64,000 nt of DNA, from positions 1 through 64,000 of IMG/VR virus record IMGVR_UViG_3300045454_000119. One strand, given 5' to 3'. The notes under the pieces were generated by a model. It was not told where the DNA came from. It worked only from the letters and a program-made list of their open reading frames with translations, and ran no database searches. A program made the translations under genes and the position numbers. The DNA is from a virus. Positions 16,638 through 23,498 of the stretch are shown here, piece after piece. Position 1 is the first letter of the stretch, and each line of letters opens with the position of its first letter.

Positions 16638-16918
16638 AGCTGCCCCCGCTTGTTCAACTCGTTCACAACGAGCTGGGCGTACCCGGCGATGTCCCGCCAC
16701 GAGTCGTCGTAGTTCGGGTCGCCGTTCAGGATGCGGCCGATCTTATGGCAGATCATCTCCAGCGCCTCCCGCTGGGAGTGGGTGAGCCGCTCCCACTTCG
16801 GCTGCGCCGCGCACTCGGCCTTGAGCCGCTGGGTGATCCGGGCGTGGTCCCGGAACTCGCCGTACCGCTTGCCCCGCTCGTTCAGCGTGTCCTGGATGTT
16901 CTCATTAGCCTGCGTCAT
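16634..16918 (-). CDS. DUF6378-like phage protein, 94 aa
   Basis: Contains ERGKRYGEFRDHARITQRLKAECAAQPKWERLTHSQREALEMICHKIGRILNGDPNYDDSWRDIAGYAQLVVNEL, the full conserved core of a widespread phage family (I recall it as DUF6378). The 'ALEMI.HKIGRILNGDP' and 'DSWRDIAGYA.LV' blocks are diagnostic and resemble all-alpha NTP-pyrophosphohydrolase folds, but no catalytic role is established. Overlaps its upstream neighbour by 14 bases in the leftward operon. Confidence 0.85.
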   Translation of the reverse strand: MTQANENIQDTLNERGKRYGEFRDHARITQRLKAECAAQPKWERLTHSQREALEMICHKIGRILNGDPNYDDSWRDIAGYAQLVVNELNKRGQL

Positions 16919-17255
16919 GCCCCTCCTGTGTGTCCTTACGCTCCAACTCCTCGGCCCACCCTTCGACCGCTTCGGCCGAGATGGCGAATCCCTCCCGGGG
17001 CCAGCGGGCGACGAACGCCTGCTTGAAGTCCTGATAGACGTGGCGGGCGTGGTCGTCCCCGAGCACGTCGGCGGTGATGGCCAGCGCGAGCTGGGCCGGG
17101 CCGGACCCGGAATAGCCGAGTTCAAAGCCAGTGGGGCTGTGGTTCCGGAGGTCGAGCCGGAGGTCGAGTTCCACCGGCGGGAGGTCGTCGACGTGCTTGG
17201 TGACGATGAGACCGCCGTGACCGGCCCTGCGGCCCTGGTAGGTTACTGGGCTCAT
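16905..17255 (-). CDS. DUF6166-like protein, 116 aa
   Basis: Has the pattern YQGRRAGHGGLIVT....LPPVELDLRLDLRNHSPTGFELGYSGSGPAQLALAITADVLGDDHARHVYQDFKQAFVARWPREGF. The central GF..GY.GSGPAQLALA block followed by an alpha-helical YQDFK.A.VA segment is typical of DUF6166, small proteins of plasmids and phages with unknown function. The start overlaps the previous stop by four bases (ATGA). A more divergent relative appears at 18261-18560. Confidence 0.82.
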   Translation of the reverse strand: MSPVTYQGRRAGHGGLIVTKHVDDLPPVELDLRLDLRNHSPTGFELGYSGSGPAQLALAITADVLGDDHARHVYQDFKQAFVARWPREGFAISAEAVEGWAEELERKDTQEGHDAG

Positions 17256-17392
17256 GCCTCTTCCTCCTTCCGCTCCTCCAGCTTCCTCACCCGCGCCTCC
17301 AGCCTGGCCAGACGGGCCTTCACGGCGCGGAGGTTGGTGAGCGTGATGTCCTGGGCGTTCCTCTTCTTCGCCGCCTTCTTCCTCACCGCCAT
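17252..17392 (-). CDS. Small basic coiled-coil protein, 46 aa
   Basis: The first 15 residues are strongly basic (MAVRKKAAKKRNAQD) and the rest forms a perfect heptad coiled coil (ITLTNLRAVKARLARLEARVRKLEERKEEEA). Start and stop codons overlap those of both neighbours, which argues for a translated gene. A short basic coiled-coil peptide could bind nucleic acid or act as a dimeric adaptor; this is inference. Confidence 0.65.
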   Translation of the reverse strand: MAVRKKAAKKRNAQDITLTNLRAVKARLARLEARVRKLEERKEEEA

Positions 17393-17619
17393 CACAGCCT
17401 CCGCTCGAAGAACCGCATCACGTCCGCCCGGGCCTCCTCGTCCGCCCGGCGGACCATGTTCACGATCCGCATGGTGCCCTCCAGCGAGGACAGGTCCCCG
17501 CGGGCGATGGCGAGCGACAGCTCCTCGGCCTGGCCGACCAGCGTCGCCTCCTCCTGTGGGTCCGGCGTCGGCTCGAACAGCCTCAGCCGGGGTTCGTAGT
17601 TCGGGTCTTCCAGTCCCAT
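17392..17619 (-). CDS. Small helical hypothetical protein, 75 aa
   Basis: The start is fixed by AAGGAGG three bases before the ATG, stronger than any upstream alternative. The protein (MGLEDPNYEPRLRLFEPTPDPQEEATLVGQAEELSLAIARGDLSSLEGTMRIVNMVRRADEEARADVMRFFERRL) has a Pro-rich N-terminus and two predicted amphipathic helices. No family recognised. Part of the tightly packed leftward accessory operon. Confidence 0.7.
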   Translation of the reverse strand: MGLEDPNYEPRLRLFEPTPDPQEEATLVGQAEELSLAIARGDLSSLEGTMRIVNMVRRADEEARADVMRFFERRL

Positions 17620-17651
17620 GTGCCTCCTTGGTTCGCCGTTATCCTTCCGCT

Positions 17652-18251
17652 TCACTGACGCCGACACTCCCCCACCTCCCGCCGGCTCCGCTCGGTGAAC
17701 CCGAGATACCACCCGGCCGCCTCCAGGAGCCCCTGGGCACCGCCGTTCATGACGTCCTGGCCGTCGGAGTGGTCCGCCCCGAGGGCGTGGGCCAGCTCGT
17801 GGGCGATGGCGACCTTGGAATGGGCCAGCTCGTGGCCGGGGTAGCGGTCGAACCTCCCGGTCATGACCGTCGCCCCCCAGCCGCACGTGTAGGCGATGCC
17901 GGCCGACCAGAGCTGCCCGGCGTGCTTGTACTTCGGCTCGACCCGGAGCACGATGGCGGCCCGGGGGGACGGGTCCACGTCCAGCCCGGCGAAGTAGGCG
18001 TCGTGGTGGGCGCGGGCCTGGTAGGGCTTCCCCCGCCTGGTCGACCACCTCACCACCCGCAAGGTGACCCCGAGTTCGTCCCTGATCTGCTGGACGGCGG
18101 CCGCCACCACCTGCCGGGCCTCCGGCTTGGTGAGGCCGTGCGGGTGGGTGGTGTGCCGGACCTCGACGGTGACGGCCTGGGCGTGGACGGCCGTCGGGAC
18201 CAACAAGGCCATCAGCCCGACCTTCCTCAACCCTCCTTGCGGCTTGCTCAT
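17652..18251 (-). CDS. Secreted metzincin-type zinc metalloprotease, 199 aa
   Basis: Residues 1-25 look like a signal peptide (basic start, VGLMALLVPT, AVHAQA cleavage region). Residues 151-161 are HELAHALGADH, the HExxHxxGxxH zinc site of metzincins, and a downstream Met (DVMNGG, M168) matches the Met-turn. A second HELAH at 140-144 lies just before the site. The first half has the mixed alpha/beta order of a metzincin N-subdomain (ARQVVAAAVQQIRDELGV..IVLRVEPKYKHAGQLW). The product probably acts outside the cytoplasm on protein substrates. It is unusual in a phage accessory operon and may alter the host surface or act as a fitness (moron) gene. Confidence 0.85.
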   Translation of the reverse strand: MSKPQGGLRKVGLMALLVPTAVHAQAVTVEVRHTTHPHGLTKPEARQVVAAAVQQIRDELGVTLRVVRWSTRRGKPYQARAHHDAYFAGLDVDPSPRAAIVLRVEPKYKHAGQLWSAGIAYTCGWGATVMTGRFDRYPGHELAHSKVAIAHELAHALGADHSDGQDVMNGGAQGLLEAAGWYLGFTERSRREVGECRRQ

Positions 18252-18260
18252 ACTCCCCCG

Positions 18261-18560
18261 TCAGTCGTTCATCCGGTCCGCCCGGTCGTTCCAGGTCAGC
18301 ACCTCGCCCAGCGTCGTCCGCCACGCCTCCCGGTCGAAGAACGCCACCACCCAGCGGGCGAAGTCGTCCCGCTCGGGCGGGAAGGGCGGCGTGCCCCACG
18401 CCGAGGTCAGGAGGTCCTCGGCCAGCAGCACGGCCCCCGCGTTCATCCCGCCCCAGTCGTACCCGGCCTCCGGCAGGGCCACGCCCGCGAAGTCCGGCGG
18501 GTCGTGCCGGGTGACCAGCGGGCCGTCCGGCGTCCGCCGGCCCTGGAAGTACACCTGCAT
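18261..18560 (-). CDS. Divergent DUF6166-like protein, 99 aa
   Basis: Reads MQVYFQGRRTPDGPLVTRHDPPDFAGVALPEAGYDWGGMNAGAVLLAEDLLTSAWGTPPFPPERDDFARWVVAFFDREAW. The Y.G.R..DG...V opening, the YDWGG.NAG..LLAEDLL block and the C-terminal helical segment parallel the DUF6166-like gene at 16905, so I take it as a distant paralogue. Confidence in the family is moderate; function unknown. Confidence 0.68.
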   Translation of the reverse strand: MQVYFQGRRTPDGPLVTRHDPPDFAGVALPEAGYDWGGMNAGAVLLAEDLLTSAWGTPPFPPERDDFARWVVAFFDREAWRTTLGEVLTWNDRADRMND

Positions 18561-18564
18561 CGGG

Positions 18565-18852
18565 CTACTCCTCGTGCTCGTCCTTCACCCCGTTGGGGTA
18601 CAACCGCCCCGGCGACATGGCCCGCTCGACCGCCTTCTTCAACTGCTCCTCCCGCTCGGCGGCAAGCCGCATGATCCCCCGGGCCGCTTCCTCCCGGGAG
18701 CACAGGCGGGTCCGCGCCATGTCGATCCACTTCAGGACCGCCTGCTCGAACGTCTCCTGCCGCGGCGGCAGGTCGATGAACGCCATGAGGTTCAGGCCGC
18801 TCCCGGCGAAGCTCGCCGGGATGTGTCTCGTGTCACCGTTCAGTTTGCTCAT
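18565..18852 (-). CDS. Hypothetical protein, 95 aa
   Basis: The N-terminus has SFAGSGLNLMAFIDLPPRQETFEQAVLKWIDMARTRL, then a charged helix (CSREEAARGIMRLAAEREEQLKKAVERAM). A CGGAGGCCC ribosome site precedes the ATG and the gene overlaps its upstream neighbour by 20 bases. No family recognised. The helical, charged composition suggests a small protein-binding factor. Confidence 0.65.
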   Translation of the reverse strand: MSKLNGDTRHIPASFAGSGLNLMAFIDLPPRQETFEQAVLKWIDMARTRLCSREEAARGIMRLAAEREEQLKKAVERAMSPGRLYPNGVKDEHEE

Positions 18853-19114
18853 GGGCCTCCGGTGTTGGCAGCACCTCCGTGTCGGCTCCGTCAGAAATGG
18901 CCGGCTTGCGACGCCGGAGACACTCCCAGTCCCAAACGGTGTGGGCCCGGAGCACGTCCTCGGCCGCGAGGGCGAAGATCTCCCAGGCGCCGGTCTTGGC
19001 CGCCGAGTCGAACATGTCGGCCAGGTACTCCCGGGCGTAGGCCGGGTCCTTGAGCCGGTCGGCCAGGCCGGCGGGGATGTCGGTGTCTCCGGACGTGCTG
19101 TGGTGTCGGTCCAT
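18833..19114 (-). CDS. Hypothetical protein, 93 aa, first gene of the leftward accessory operon
   Basis: Contains GLADRLKDPAYAREYLADMFDSAAKTGAWEIFALAAEDVLRAH, a helical acidic segment. The CGGAGGAAT ribosome site is strong. It is the first gene behind the promoter at 19143-19172. I note a loose resemblance of LKDPAYAREYL....A...G....F to HTH addiction-module antitoxins of the HigA/AbiEi type (LKDPE.A..YL..AL), without a partner toxin; the remaining 40 residues do not support a named family. Confidence 0.68.
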   Translation of the reverse strand: MDRHHSTSGDTDIPAGLADRLKDPAYAREYLADMFDSAAKTGAWEIFALAAEDVLRAHTVWDWECLRRRKPAISDGADTEVLPTPEAHEQTER

Positions 19115-19142
19115 ATTCCTCCGAATGCGTTGTCACAGTCCC

Positions 19143-19172
19143 AGGCTGCCACAGGTCGGAAAGGCGAGTCAA
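19143..19172 (-). promoter_or_regulatory. Promoter of the long leftward accessory operon (TTGACTC type)
   Basis: Leftward TTGACT (19172-19167), 18-base spacer, CAGCCT (19148-19143), start expected near 19136, about 22 bases before the ATG of the first gene. The following operon runs tightly packed to about 15135. Confidence 0.6.
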
Positions 19173-19357
19173 CAACTTAGGTGTGAATTTCTCAACTCCA
19201 CGGCGTGGCAGCCGGAGGTCCAGACCAGCCGCATCAGCCAGTCAACCCCGAAGCACCGCCCGGCGAGGCCGAGGGCGGCGATCCACGCCTGCCCCTCGGT
19301 CGCCCCGGTCCCCCGGATCTCGCTCGTCCTGTTGTCCACGATCGCCCAGCAGCTCAT
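19169..19357 (-). CDS. Small hypothetical protein, 62 aa
   Basis: MSCWAIVDNRTSEIRGTGATEGQAWIAALGLAGRCF resembles short phage proteins in which a W.VVD strand is followed by G...G.TE..AW..AL. The final residues (NSHLSC) run into the promoter at 19143-19172. ACGAGG directly before the ATG could serve as a weak ribosome site. No function known. Confidence 0.55.
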   Translation of the reverse strand: MSCWAIVDNRTSEIRGTGATEGQAWIAALGLAGRCFGVDWLMRLVWTSGCHAVELRNSHLSC

Positions 19358-19442
19358 CCTCGTTCGGCCTCCCCAACCACAACGTCCCGACCACGAACCC
19401 GACCAGGAACCCGCCCCAGCCCCCGAGCAGCAGCCAGGTCAC
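19242..19442 (-). CDS. Possible one-helix membrane peptide, 66 aa
   Basis: The first 35 residues look real: TWLLLGGWGGFLVGFVVGTLWLGRPNEDELLG forms one transmembrane helix after a GTG start with an AAGGTG ribosome site. The rest (GDRGQQDERDPGDRGDRG...) overlaps the 62-residue gene in another register and looks like read-through. Either the ancestral stop has been lost or only the first part matters. Confidence 0.4.
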   Translation of the reverse strand: MTWLLLGGWGGFLVGFVVGTLWLGRPNEDELLGDRGQQDERDPGDRGDRGAGVDRRPRPRRAVLRG

Positions 19443-19520
19443 GACGGCACCTTCGCATTGAACTCATCCCGCATACACCCCTCCATCGAGCGGCCGGCCC
19501 GCTCGCCTCCGACGAACTTG

Positions 19521-19550
19521 TTGACTCTACATGCATCCGACCCCCATACT
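19521..19550 (+). promoter_or_regulatory. Promoter of the first Cro-like regulator (TTGACTC type)
   Basis: TTGACT (19521-19526), 18-base spacer, CATACT (19545-19550). The predicted start (about 19557) is only about two bases before the ATG at 19559, so the mRNA would be leaderless or nearly so. Confidence 0.62.
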
Positions 19551-19558
19551 CAACACAT

Positions 19559-19810
19559 ATGCCTTACCACGTCATGAAGCGGCCCCGGAGCCGCAACGCC
19601 ATCAAGGAACTGTTGCTAAAGATCGCCGAGCGGCACGGGCTGCGGCGGTGGGAGCCGCCCCTGTGCGAGCGGCTCGACATCGGCCCGTACGCCCCGCGGA
19701 ACTGGCTGGAGCGGGGGATCCCGGAGGGCTACTGGCCGGCCGTGGCGGAGCTGGCGGGGGTGCCGCTGGCCGACGTGCGGGCGGCCCACAAGGTGATCCG
19801 CGCGAGGTAG
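19559..19810 (+). CDS. Cro/YdaS-like helix-turn-helix regulator, 83 aa
   Basis: MPYHVMKRPRSRNAIKELLLKIAERHGLRRWEPPLCERLDIGPYAPRNWLERGIPEGYWPAVAELAGVPLADVRAAHKVIRAR. The segment C.RL.I....RNWLERGIPEGYW has the layout of Cro-like and YdaS-like proteins, where the recognition helix is followed by (R)GIP..YW. It shares GIP.(G/K)YW...(A/S)E..G.PL...R..HK with the protein at 23287-23490, so the two are probably paralogous control proteins. No ribosome site is seen; a leaderless transcript is predicted. It overlaps the leftward gene 19602-20105 tail to tail for about 200 bases. Confidence 0.78.
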   Translation: MPYHVMKRPRSRNAIKELLLKIAERHGLRRWEPPLCERLDIGPYAPRNWLERGIPEGYWPAVAELAGVPLADVRAAHKVIRAR

Positions 19811-20105
19811 CCAGCTCCAGGAGCCGCCGGCGGATCGCCCCCAGGTCCCAGCCGAGCGCGTCCGCCACCTCCTCGGCCGAGAACGGCGGCCGGGCCCGGT
19901 AGCCCGGCCCGAACAGGTACGCCTCGGCGTTGGTCCGGTGGTGCGGCCTCACCTCGATCGTCCCGCCGCCGTTCCCGGAGATGTCGGCCCGCCCCAGGAA
20001 GTCCCGCACCGCCCGCTCGAACACCGCCGCCAGCAGGTTGTGCTCCGGGAGCCGCGGGGCCGCCCCGTCCTCCTCCCGGTCGATCTCGTACCGCTCCGTC
20101 GTCAT
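19602..20105 (-). CDS. Hypothetical protein, 167 aa, natural-looking only in its N-terminal ~100 residues
   Basis: Residues 1-100 look natural: PEHNLLAAVFERAVRDFLGRADISGNG, a helix, then HHRTNAEAYLFGPGYRARPPFSAEEVADALGWDLGAIRRRLLELA, an HTH-like ending of a type I recall in planctomycete and phage proteins (AWL/YLF..PFS...V..ALG.D...IRRRL). The last roughly 65 residues are Ala/Pro/Arg rich and antisense to the Cro-like gene, so the biological end is probably near 19800. The ATG overlaps the stop codon of the helicase gene upstream. Confidence 0.6.
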   Translation of the reverse strand: MTTERYEIDREEDGAAPRLPEHNLLAAVFERAVRDFLGRADISGNGGGTIEVRPHHRTNAEAYLFGPGYRARPPFSAEEVADALGWDLGAIRRRLLELATSRGSPCGPPARRPAAPPPAPPRPASSPPGSPAPASSAGRTGRCRAARTGAAPTAAARAARRSLATVP

Positions 20106-21802
20106 ATGTTGATCCCCCCCTCCTCGTACAAAAGGTCCCGTTCCTCTGCCTGGACGTGGTTCTCGGGGTGGTACTCCAGCACCTCGACCACCCGCCAGAA
20201 CCCCTTCTCCTGGGCGATCCGGACCCGCTTCGGGGCCTTCAGCTCGCCGGCCTTCGCCCGCCGCAGTCCCTCGTCCACCGAGTCCGGGTAGTCCTGCGTC
20301 GGGTCGGTCGTCCGCTTGACCCACCAGTCCTTCGCCTTCCGCAGGGCGAACCCCTCGTGCTCCAGGCACACCCACTCGCTCACCTTGGAGACCGGGAGGT
20401 CCCCGAGCTGGATGATGGTGTGGTCGGCCCGGAGCGTCGGCACCGGGCTGTCCCTCTTCTCGTGCCGGGCGTAGCTGGTGCCGAACACCTCCACCTCGAC
20501 GGGCCTGACCTGGCTGCTGAGGAGCGGGGCGTCGCTCGCCGTCGCCTCGTGACGGATCCGCTCCGGCTCGGGGAACGGGGCCCCGCAGTCCGGGCACTCC
20601 CGGGCCTTGATCTCGGCCACCGAGCGGCAGTTGGGGCACAGTTTCATGGGCGGCGACTCCACCCGCCCCTCCTCCCGGCCGGTGAGCGGGCACTTCCTGT
20701 AGGTGATCTTGATCCTGTCGAGCGGGCCGTGCCGGAAGGCGTTCCCGCCGAAGTCGGCGATCAGGCAGTCTTTCTTCCCCTCCGCCAGGCGGCAGCCCCG
20801 CCCGCAGATCTGGACCCACAGGCCCGTGCTTTTCGTCGCCCGGAGGACGCCGATGAAGTCGATGCCCGGGTGGTCGAACCCGGTGGTGAGGACGTCGCAG
20901 TTGACCATCGCCCGGAGCCGCCCGGCCTTGAAGTCGGTGAGGAGCATCTCCCGCTCGAGCGGCGGGGTGTCGCCGGTGACGACGCCGACGCTCACCCCCA
21001 CCCGCTTCAGCACCTGGGCGATCCGGTGGGCGTGGTTCACGCCCGAGGCGAAGACGAGCCAGCTCCTCCGGTCCCGGGCCAGGCTCACCAGCTCTTCCAG
21101 CGCCGCCTCGACCAGGTCCAGGCGGTTGAACGCCCGCTCCATCGCCTCGGCCACGAACTCGCCGGCCCGGACGGCCACGCCGGAGAGGTCGGCCTGGTGC
21201 TTGCACGCCTTGCTGACGAGCGGGGAGAGGTAGCCCTGGCCGATGAGGTCGGCGATGTTCGCGTCGTAGGCGACGGCGGTGAACAGGCCGTCGGTGCCGC
21301 CGGTCAGGAAGCCGCTGCCCATGCGGTAGGGGGTGGCGGTGAGCCCGCAGAACCGGACGGCCGGGTTCTGGTCCGTCAAACCGTCGATGAGCGTCCGGTA
21401 CATCCCCTCGCCGGTCGCCGGGATCAGGTGCGCCTCGTCGATGACGCAGAGGGAGAACTTCCCGAGCTGCTCCGCCTTCTTGAACACCGACTGGACGCCG
21501 GCGAACACGACCTGGGCGTCCGCCTCCTTCCTCCCCAGCCCGGCCGAGTAGACGCCGGAGGTGACGAACGGGGCGAGCCCCCGGAACTTGTCGCAGTTCT
21601 GCCCGATCAGCTCCTTCCGGTGCTGGAGGACCAGAACCCGGCGGTCGAGCCCCCGCTCGGCCACTTTCCGGGCGACCTCGGCGATGATGACGCTCTTGCC
21701 CGCCCCGGTCGGCAGGACCAACAGCGGGGCCCCCTGGGGGTTCCGTCGGAACCAGTCCCAGAGGGCCGAGAGGGCGTGGGCTTGGTACGGCCTGAGCTCC
21801 AC
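20102..21802 (-). CDS. Superfamily 2 DEAH-box helicase with C-terminal zinc ribbon, 566 aa
   Basis: ELRPYQAHALSALWDWFR is the Q-tip-like start of SF2 helicases. Walker A is PTGAGKS (31-37), motif Ia VLQHRKELIGQN (58-69), DEAH at 122-125, motif III TATPYR (about 159-164), motifs IV-VI DVLTTGFDHPG and QICGRGCR (about 305-340). A CPNC..CPDC zinc ribbon follows (about 390-412), then a unique C-terminal domain (about 430-566). Helicases of this layout are common in phage replication and recombination modules and unwind DNA with ATP. It lies directly after the DUF669 gene with a 9-base gap in the leftward run. Confidence 0.93.
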   Translation of the reverse strand: MELRPYQAHALSALWDWFRRNPQGAPLLVLPTGAGKSVIIAEVARKVAERGLDRRVLVLQHRKELIGQNCDKFRGLAPFVTSGVYSAGLGRKEADAQVVFAGVQSVFKKAEQLGKFSLCVIDEAHLIPATGEGMYRTLIDGLTDQNPAVRFCGLTATPYRMGSGFLTGGTDGLFTAVAYDANIADLIGQGYLSPLVSKACKHQADLSGVAVRAGEFVAEAMERAFNRLDLVEAALEELVSLARDRRSWLVFASGVNHAHRIAQVLKRVGVSVGVVTGDTPPLEREMLLTDFKAGRLRAMVNCDVLTTGFDHPGIDFIGVLRATKSTGLWVQICGRGCRLAEGKKDCLIADFGGNAFRHGPLDRIKITYRKCPLTGREEGRVESPPMKLCPNCRSVAEIKARECPDCGAPFPEPERIRHEATASDAPLLSSQVRPVEVEVFGTSYARHEKRDSPVPTLRADHTIIQLGDLPVSKVSEWVCLEHEGFALRKAKDWWVKRTTDPTQDYPDSVDEGLRRAKAGELKAPKRVRIAQEKGFWRVVEVLEYHPENHVQAEERDLLYEEGGINI

Positions 21803-21811
21803 CTGCCTCCG

Positions 21812-22327
21812 TCAGAAGGGAATTTCGTCATCGTCGAAGCTGCCGGCAACGGCAAGCGACGCCGGAGCCGGCGAACCTCCTCCCTCTCCGCCTCCGCCAG
21901 AAAACTTCCCCACGTCCGGCTTGGTGGTTTCCTTCCAGAGGATGGCCTTCACGACCGCCCGGGGCTCGTCGTCCTGCCCCTTCTCGTGCCCGACCCGGAC
22001 GCGGATCGGGATGTCGTGGAGCTGGCTCGAGTCCTGAAGGTTCATCACCCCGCACGCCCGGCAGAGGGCCGAGAGCTCGGCCCGGCCGATCTGCTGGGCC
22101 TTCTCCGAGGCGTTGATGTGGTTGATGTACTGCCAGAGCTTCCAGCCCTTGTGCTCGCCGTCCACCACCTGGTAGGTGAGGGCCAGGTAGTACCCGGTGC
22201 CCTTGCTGTTCTCCTTGACCTCGCTCTGCTCGACGACCACCGTGTAGTCGCCCTTCGGGATCGCCCCCGAGCCCGACGACGGCGCCACATCACCCGCGTT
22301 GAACTCCATTCCGAGATTGCCGCTCAT
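21812..22327 (-). CDS. DUF669 ssDNA-binding-like protein, 171 aa
   Basis: Core pattern IPKGDYTVVVEQSEVKENSKGTGYYLALTYQVVDGEHKGWKLWQYINHINASEKAQQIGRAELSALCRACG (about 23-93) is the DUF669 family, phage proteins found next to recombinases that serve as single-strand DNA binding or annealing partners. The C-terminus is a Gly-rich linker ending DDDEIPF, the acidic tip typical of SSB-type proteins that recruit partners. It sits between the helicase and the Sak4-like ATPase, overlapping the latter by four bases. Confidence 0.9.
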   Translation of the reverse strand: MSGNLGMEFNAGDVAPSSGSGAIPKGDYTVVVEQSEVKENSKGTGYYLALTYQVVDGEHKGWKLWQYINHINASEKAQQIGRAELSALCRACGVMNLQDSSQLHDIPIRVRVGHEKGQDDEPRAVVKAILWKETTKPDVGKFSGGGGEGGGSPAPASLAVAGSFDDDEIPF

Positions 22328-23163
22328 ACCGTTCCTTCTTTTTCATTAGCCAAACTCTGTTGTGTCCCTTGCTCCGCTTCGGCCTGCTCCGGCCCCCACG
22401 GCGGGAGCTTCCCCATCGCCGCCAGCAGCCCGTGCCAGTCGAACGCCTTCGGCATCGGGACCTCGTACGGCAGGTCGAACCGGTTCTTCGCCAGGTGGGT
22501 CGGCCGCTCCTCGGTGTAGATGACCCGCTGGCCGGTCCCGACGCCGAGGGTGCGGGTCTGGTTGAACCCGGTCTCCTCCTCCTTCGTGAACACCTTGTAG
22601 TTCGCCAGGAACATCGCGTCGCACCACTGGAACAGCATGTCCCGGATGAACTTGTGGCAGTTGAGCGAGTAGCGGTCGTAGGCCGAGGTGTCGGGCGGCT
22701 CGAACCGCGTGATCTCCGAGTGCCCGAGGACGATGACCATCATCCCCTTGGCCTTGAGGAGGTTGAGCCCCCGGATCAGCCGCTCGAAGTACGGCGGGAC
22801 CATTTTGTAGCCCTTGCCGTAGTTGGCGAAGATGTCCCCGCCCTTGGTGTCCTTCCGGCACGCCTCGCGGATCTCGGCGTGCACGAGCTGCTCCAGCCGG
22901 GACAGGGTGTCGAGCACCACCGTCTGGTAGTCGTGCTTCTCCTTCAAGAGCAGGGTGATGGCGTCCACCACGTCCTGGAAGCGGCCCACCTGCGGGAAGC
23001 GGGCGTAGGTCTCCCGGCCCTGGCCCTGCTCGGTCGGGATGACGATCGGCTTCGGGGCCTGGATCGCCCACTTGGTCTTACCGACCCCCTCCGGGCCGAA
23101 CATGATGAGCCGGGGCGGACTCCGGTCCGGCTCGGTGACAATGGATTCGAGCGTGAATGACAT
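22324..23163 (-). CDS. Sak4-like RecA-fold ATPase (single-strand annealing/recombination), 279 aa
   Basis: Starts MSFTLESIV after AGGAAC (preferred over an upstream ATG). Walker A is GPEGVGKTKWA (23-33), Walker B YQTVVLDTLSRLEQL (about 88-102), then VIVLGHSE sensor region. The arrangement, size, and partner genes (DUF669 protein, helicase) match Sak4-type phage ATP-binding proteins that promote annealing together with an SSB. First gene of the leftward recombination operon. Confidence 0.9.
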   Translation of the reverse strand: MSFTLESIVTEPDRSPPRLIMFGPEGVGKTKWAIQAPKPIVIPTEQGQGRETYARFPQVGRFQDVVDAITLLLKEKHDYQTVVLDTLSRLEQLVHAEIREACRKDTKGGDIFANYGKGYKMVPPYFERLIRGLNLLKAKGMMVIVLGHSEITRFEPPDTSAYDRYSLNCHKFIRDMLFQWCDAMFLANYKVFTKEEETGFNQTRTLGVGTGQRVIYTEERPTHLAKNRFDLPYEVPMPKAFDWHGLLAAMGKLPPWGPEQAEAEQGTQQSLANEKEGTV

Positions 23164-23246
23164 GTTCCTCCTGTGTGGCCGTCCCGTGATGGGCGTCATT
23201 CACAGCCCGTGAATCACGTCCGCACCATGACCGGCGTCATTTCAAT

Positions 23247-23286
23247 GGTTGACAGAGTTACTACGGGCGGACTAAAAGTGTCAACC
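23247..23286. promoter_or_regulatory. Operator with two facing TTGACA elements between divergent genes
   Basis: GGTTGACA (23247-23254) and TGTCAACC (23279-23286) form a perfect inverted repeat 24 bases apart. Each arm contains a TTGACA -35-like hexamer: the rightward one (23249-23254) is 18 bases before TAAAAG (23273-23278), and the leftward one (23284-23279) could drive the recombination operon. The rightward start would fall about two bases before the ATG at 23287, so a leaderless mRNA is expected, as for the other Cro-like gene. Confidence 0.62.
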
Positions 23287-23490
23287 ATGAACAAGGCGCT
23301 ACTCGAAATAATCGATCGGTGCGGGGGCGACCTGATGGTGGCCTACAACCTCGCCCTCCATCAGCAGACGGTGAAGCGGTGGGCCCGGCGGGGCGGCATC
23401 CCGTCCAAGTACTGGCGGCGGCTGTCCGAGATGGGCGGCATCCCCCTCCAATCCATCCGCGAGGTCCACGCGAAGGCTAAGCGTAAGTAA
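23287..23490 (+). CDS. Second Cro/YdaS-like helix-turn-helix regulator, 67 aa
   Basis: MNKALLEIIDRCGGDLMVAYNLALHQQTVKRWARRGGIPSKYWRRLSEMGGIPLQSIREVHAKAKRK. The DLMVAYNLALHQQTVKRW part is the helix-turn-helix and RRGGIPSKYW is the typical ending of the recognition region. The ATG is chosen over upstream starts because it follows the operator directly. It is nine bases upstream of the primase gene, so the two are co-transcribed. Paralogous to the regulator at 19559-19810. Likely role: switch of the replication operon and its own operator. Confidence 0.82.
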   Translation: MNKALLEIIDRCGGDLMVAYNLALHQQTVKRWARRGGIPSKYWRRLSEMGGIPLQSIREVHAKAKRK

Positions 23491-23498
23491 GGGGCCGC

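Noticed and set aside
20156-22519. Rightward 787-codon frame opposite helicase, DUF669 and Sak4-like genes
   Set aside because: Antisense to three recognised genes and composed of unnatural Pro/Arg/Gly/Val runs.
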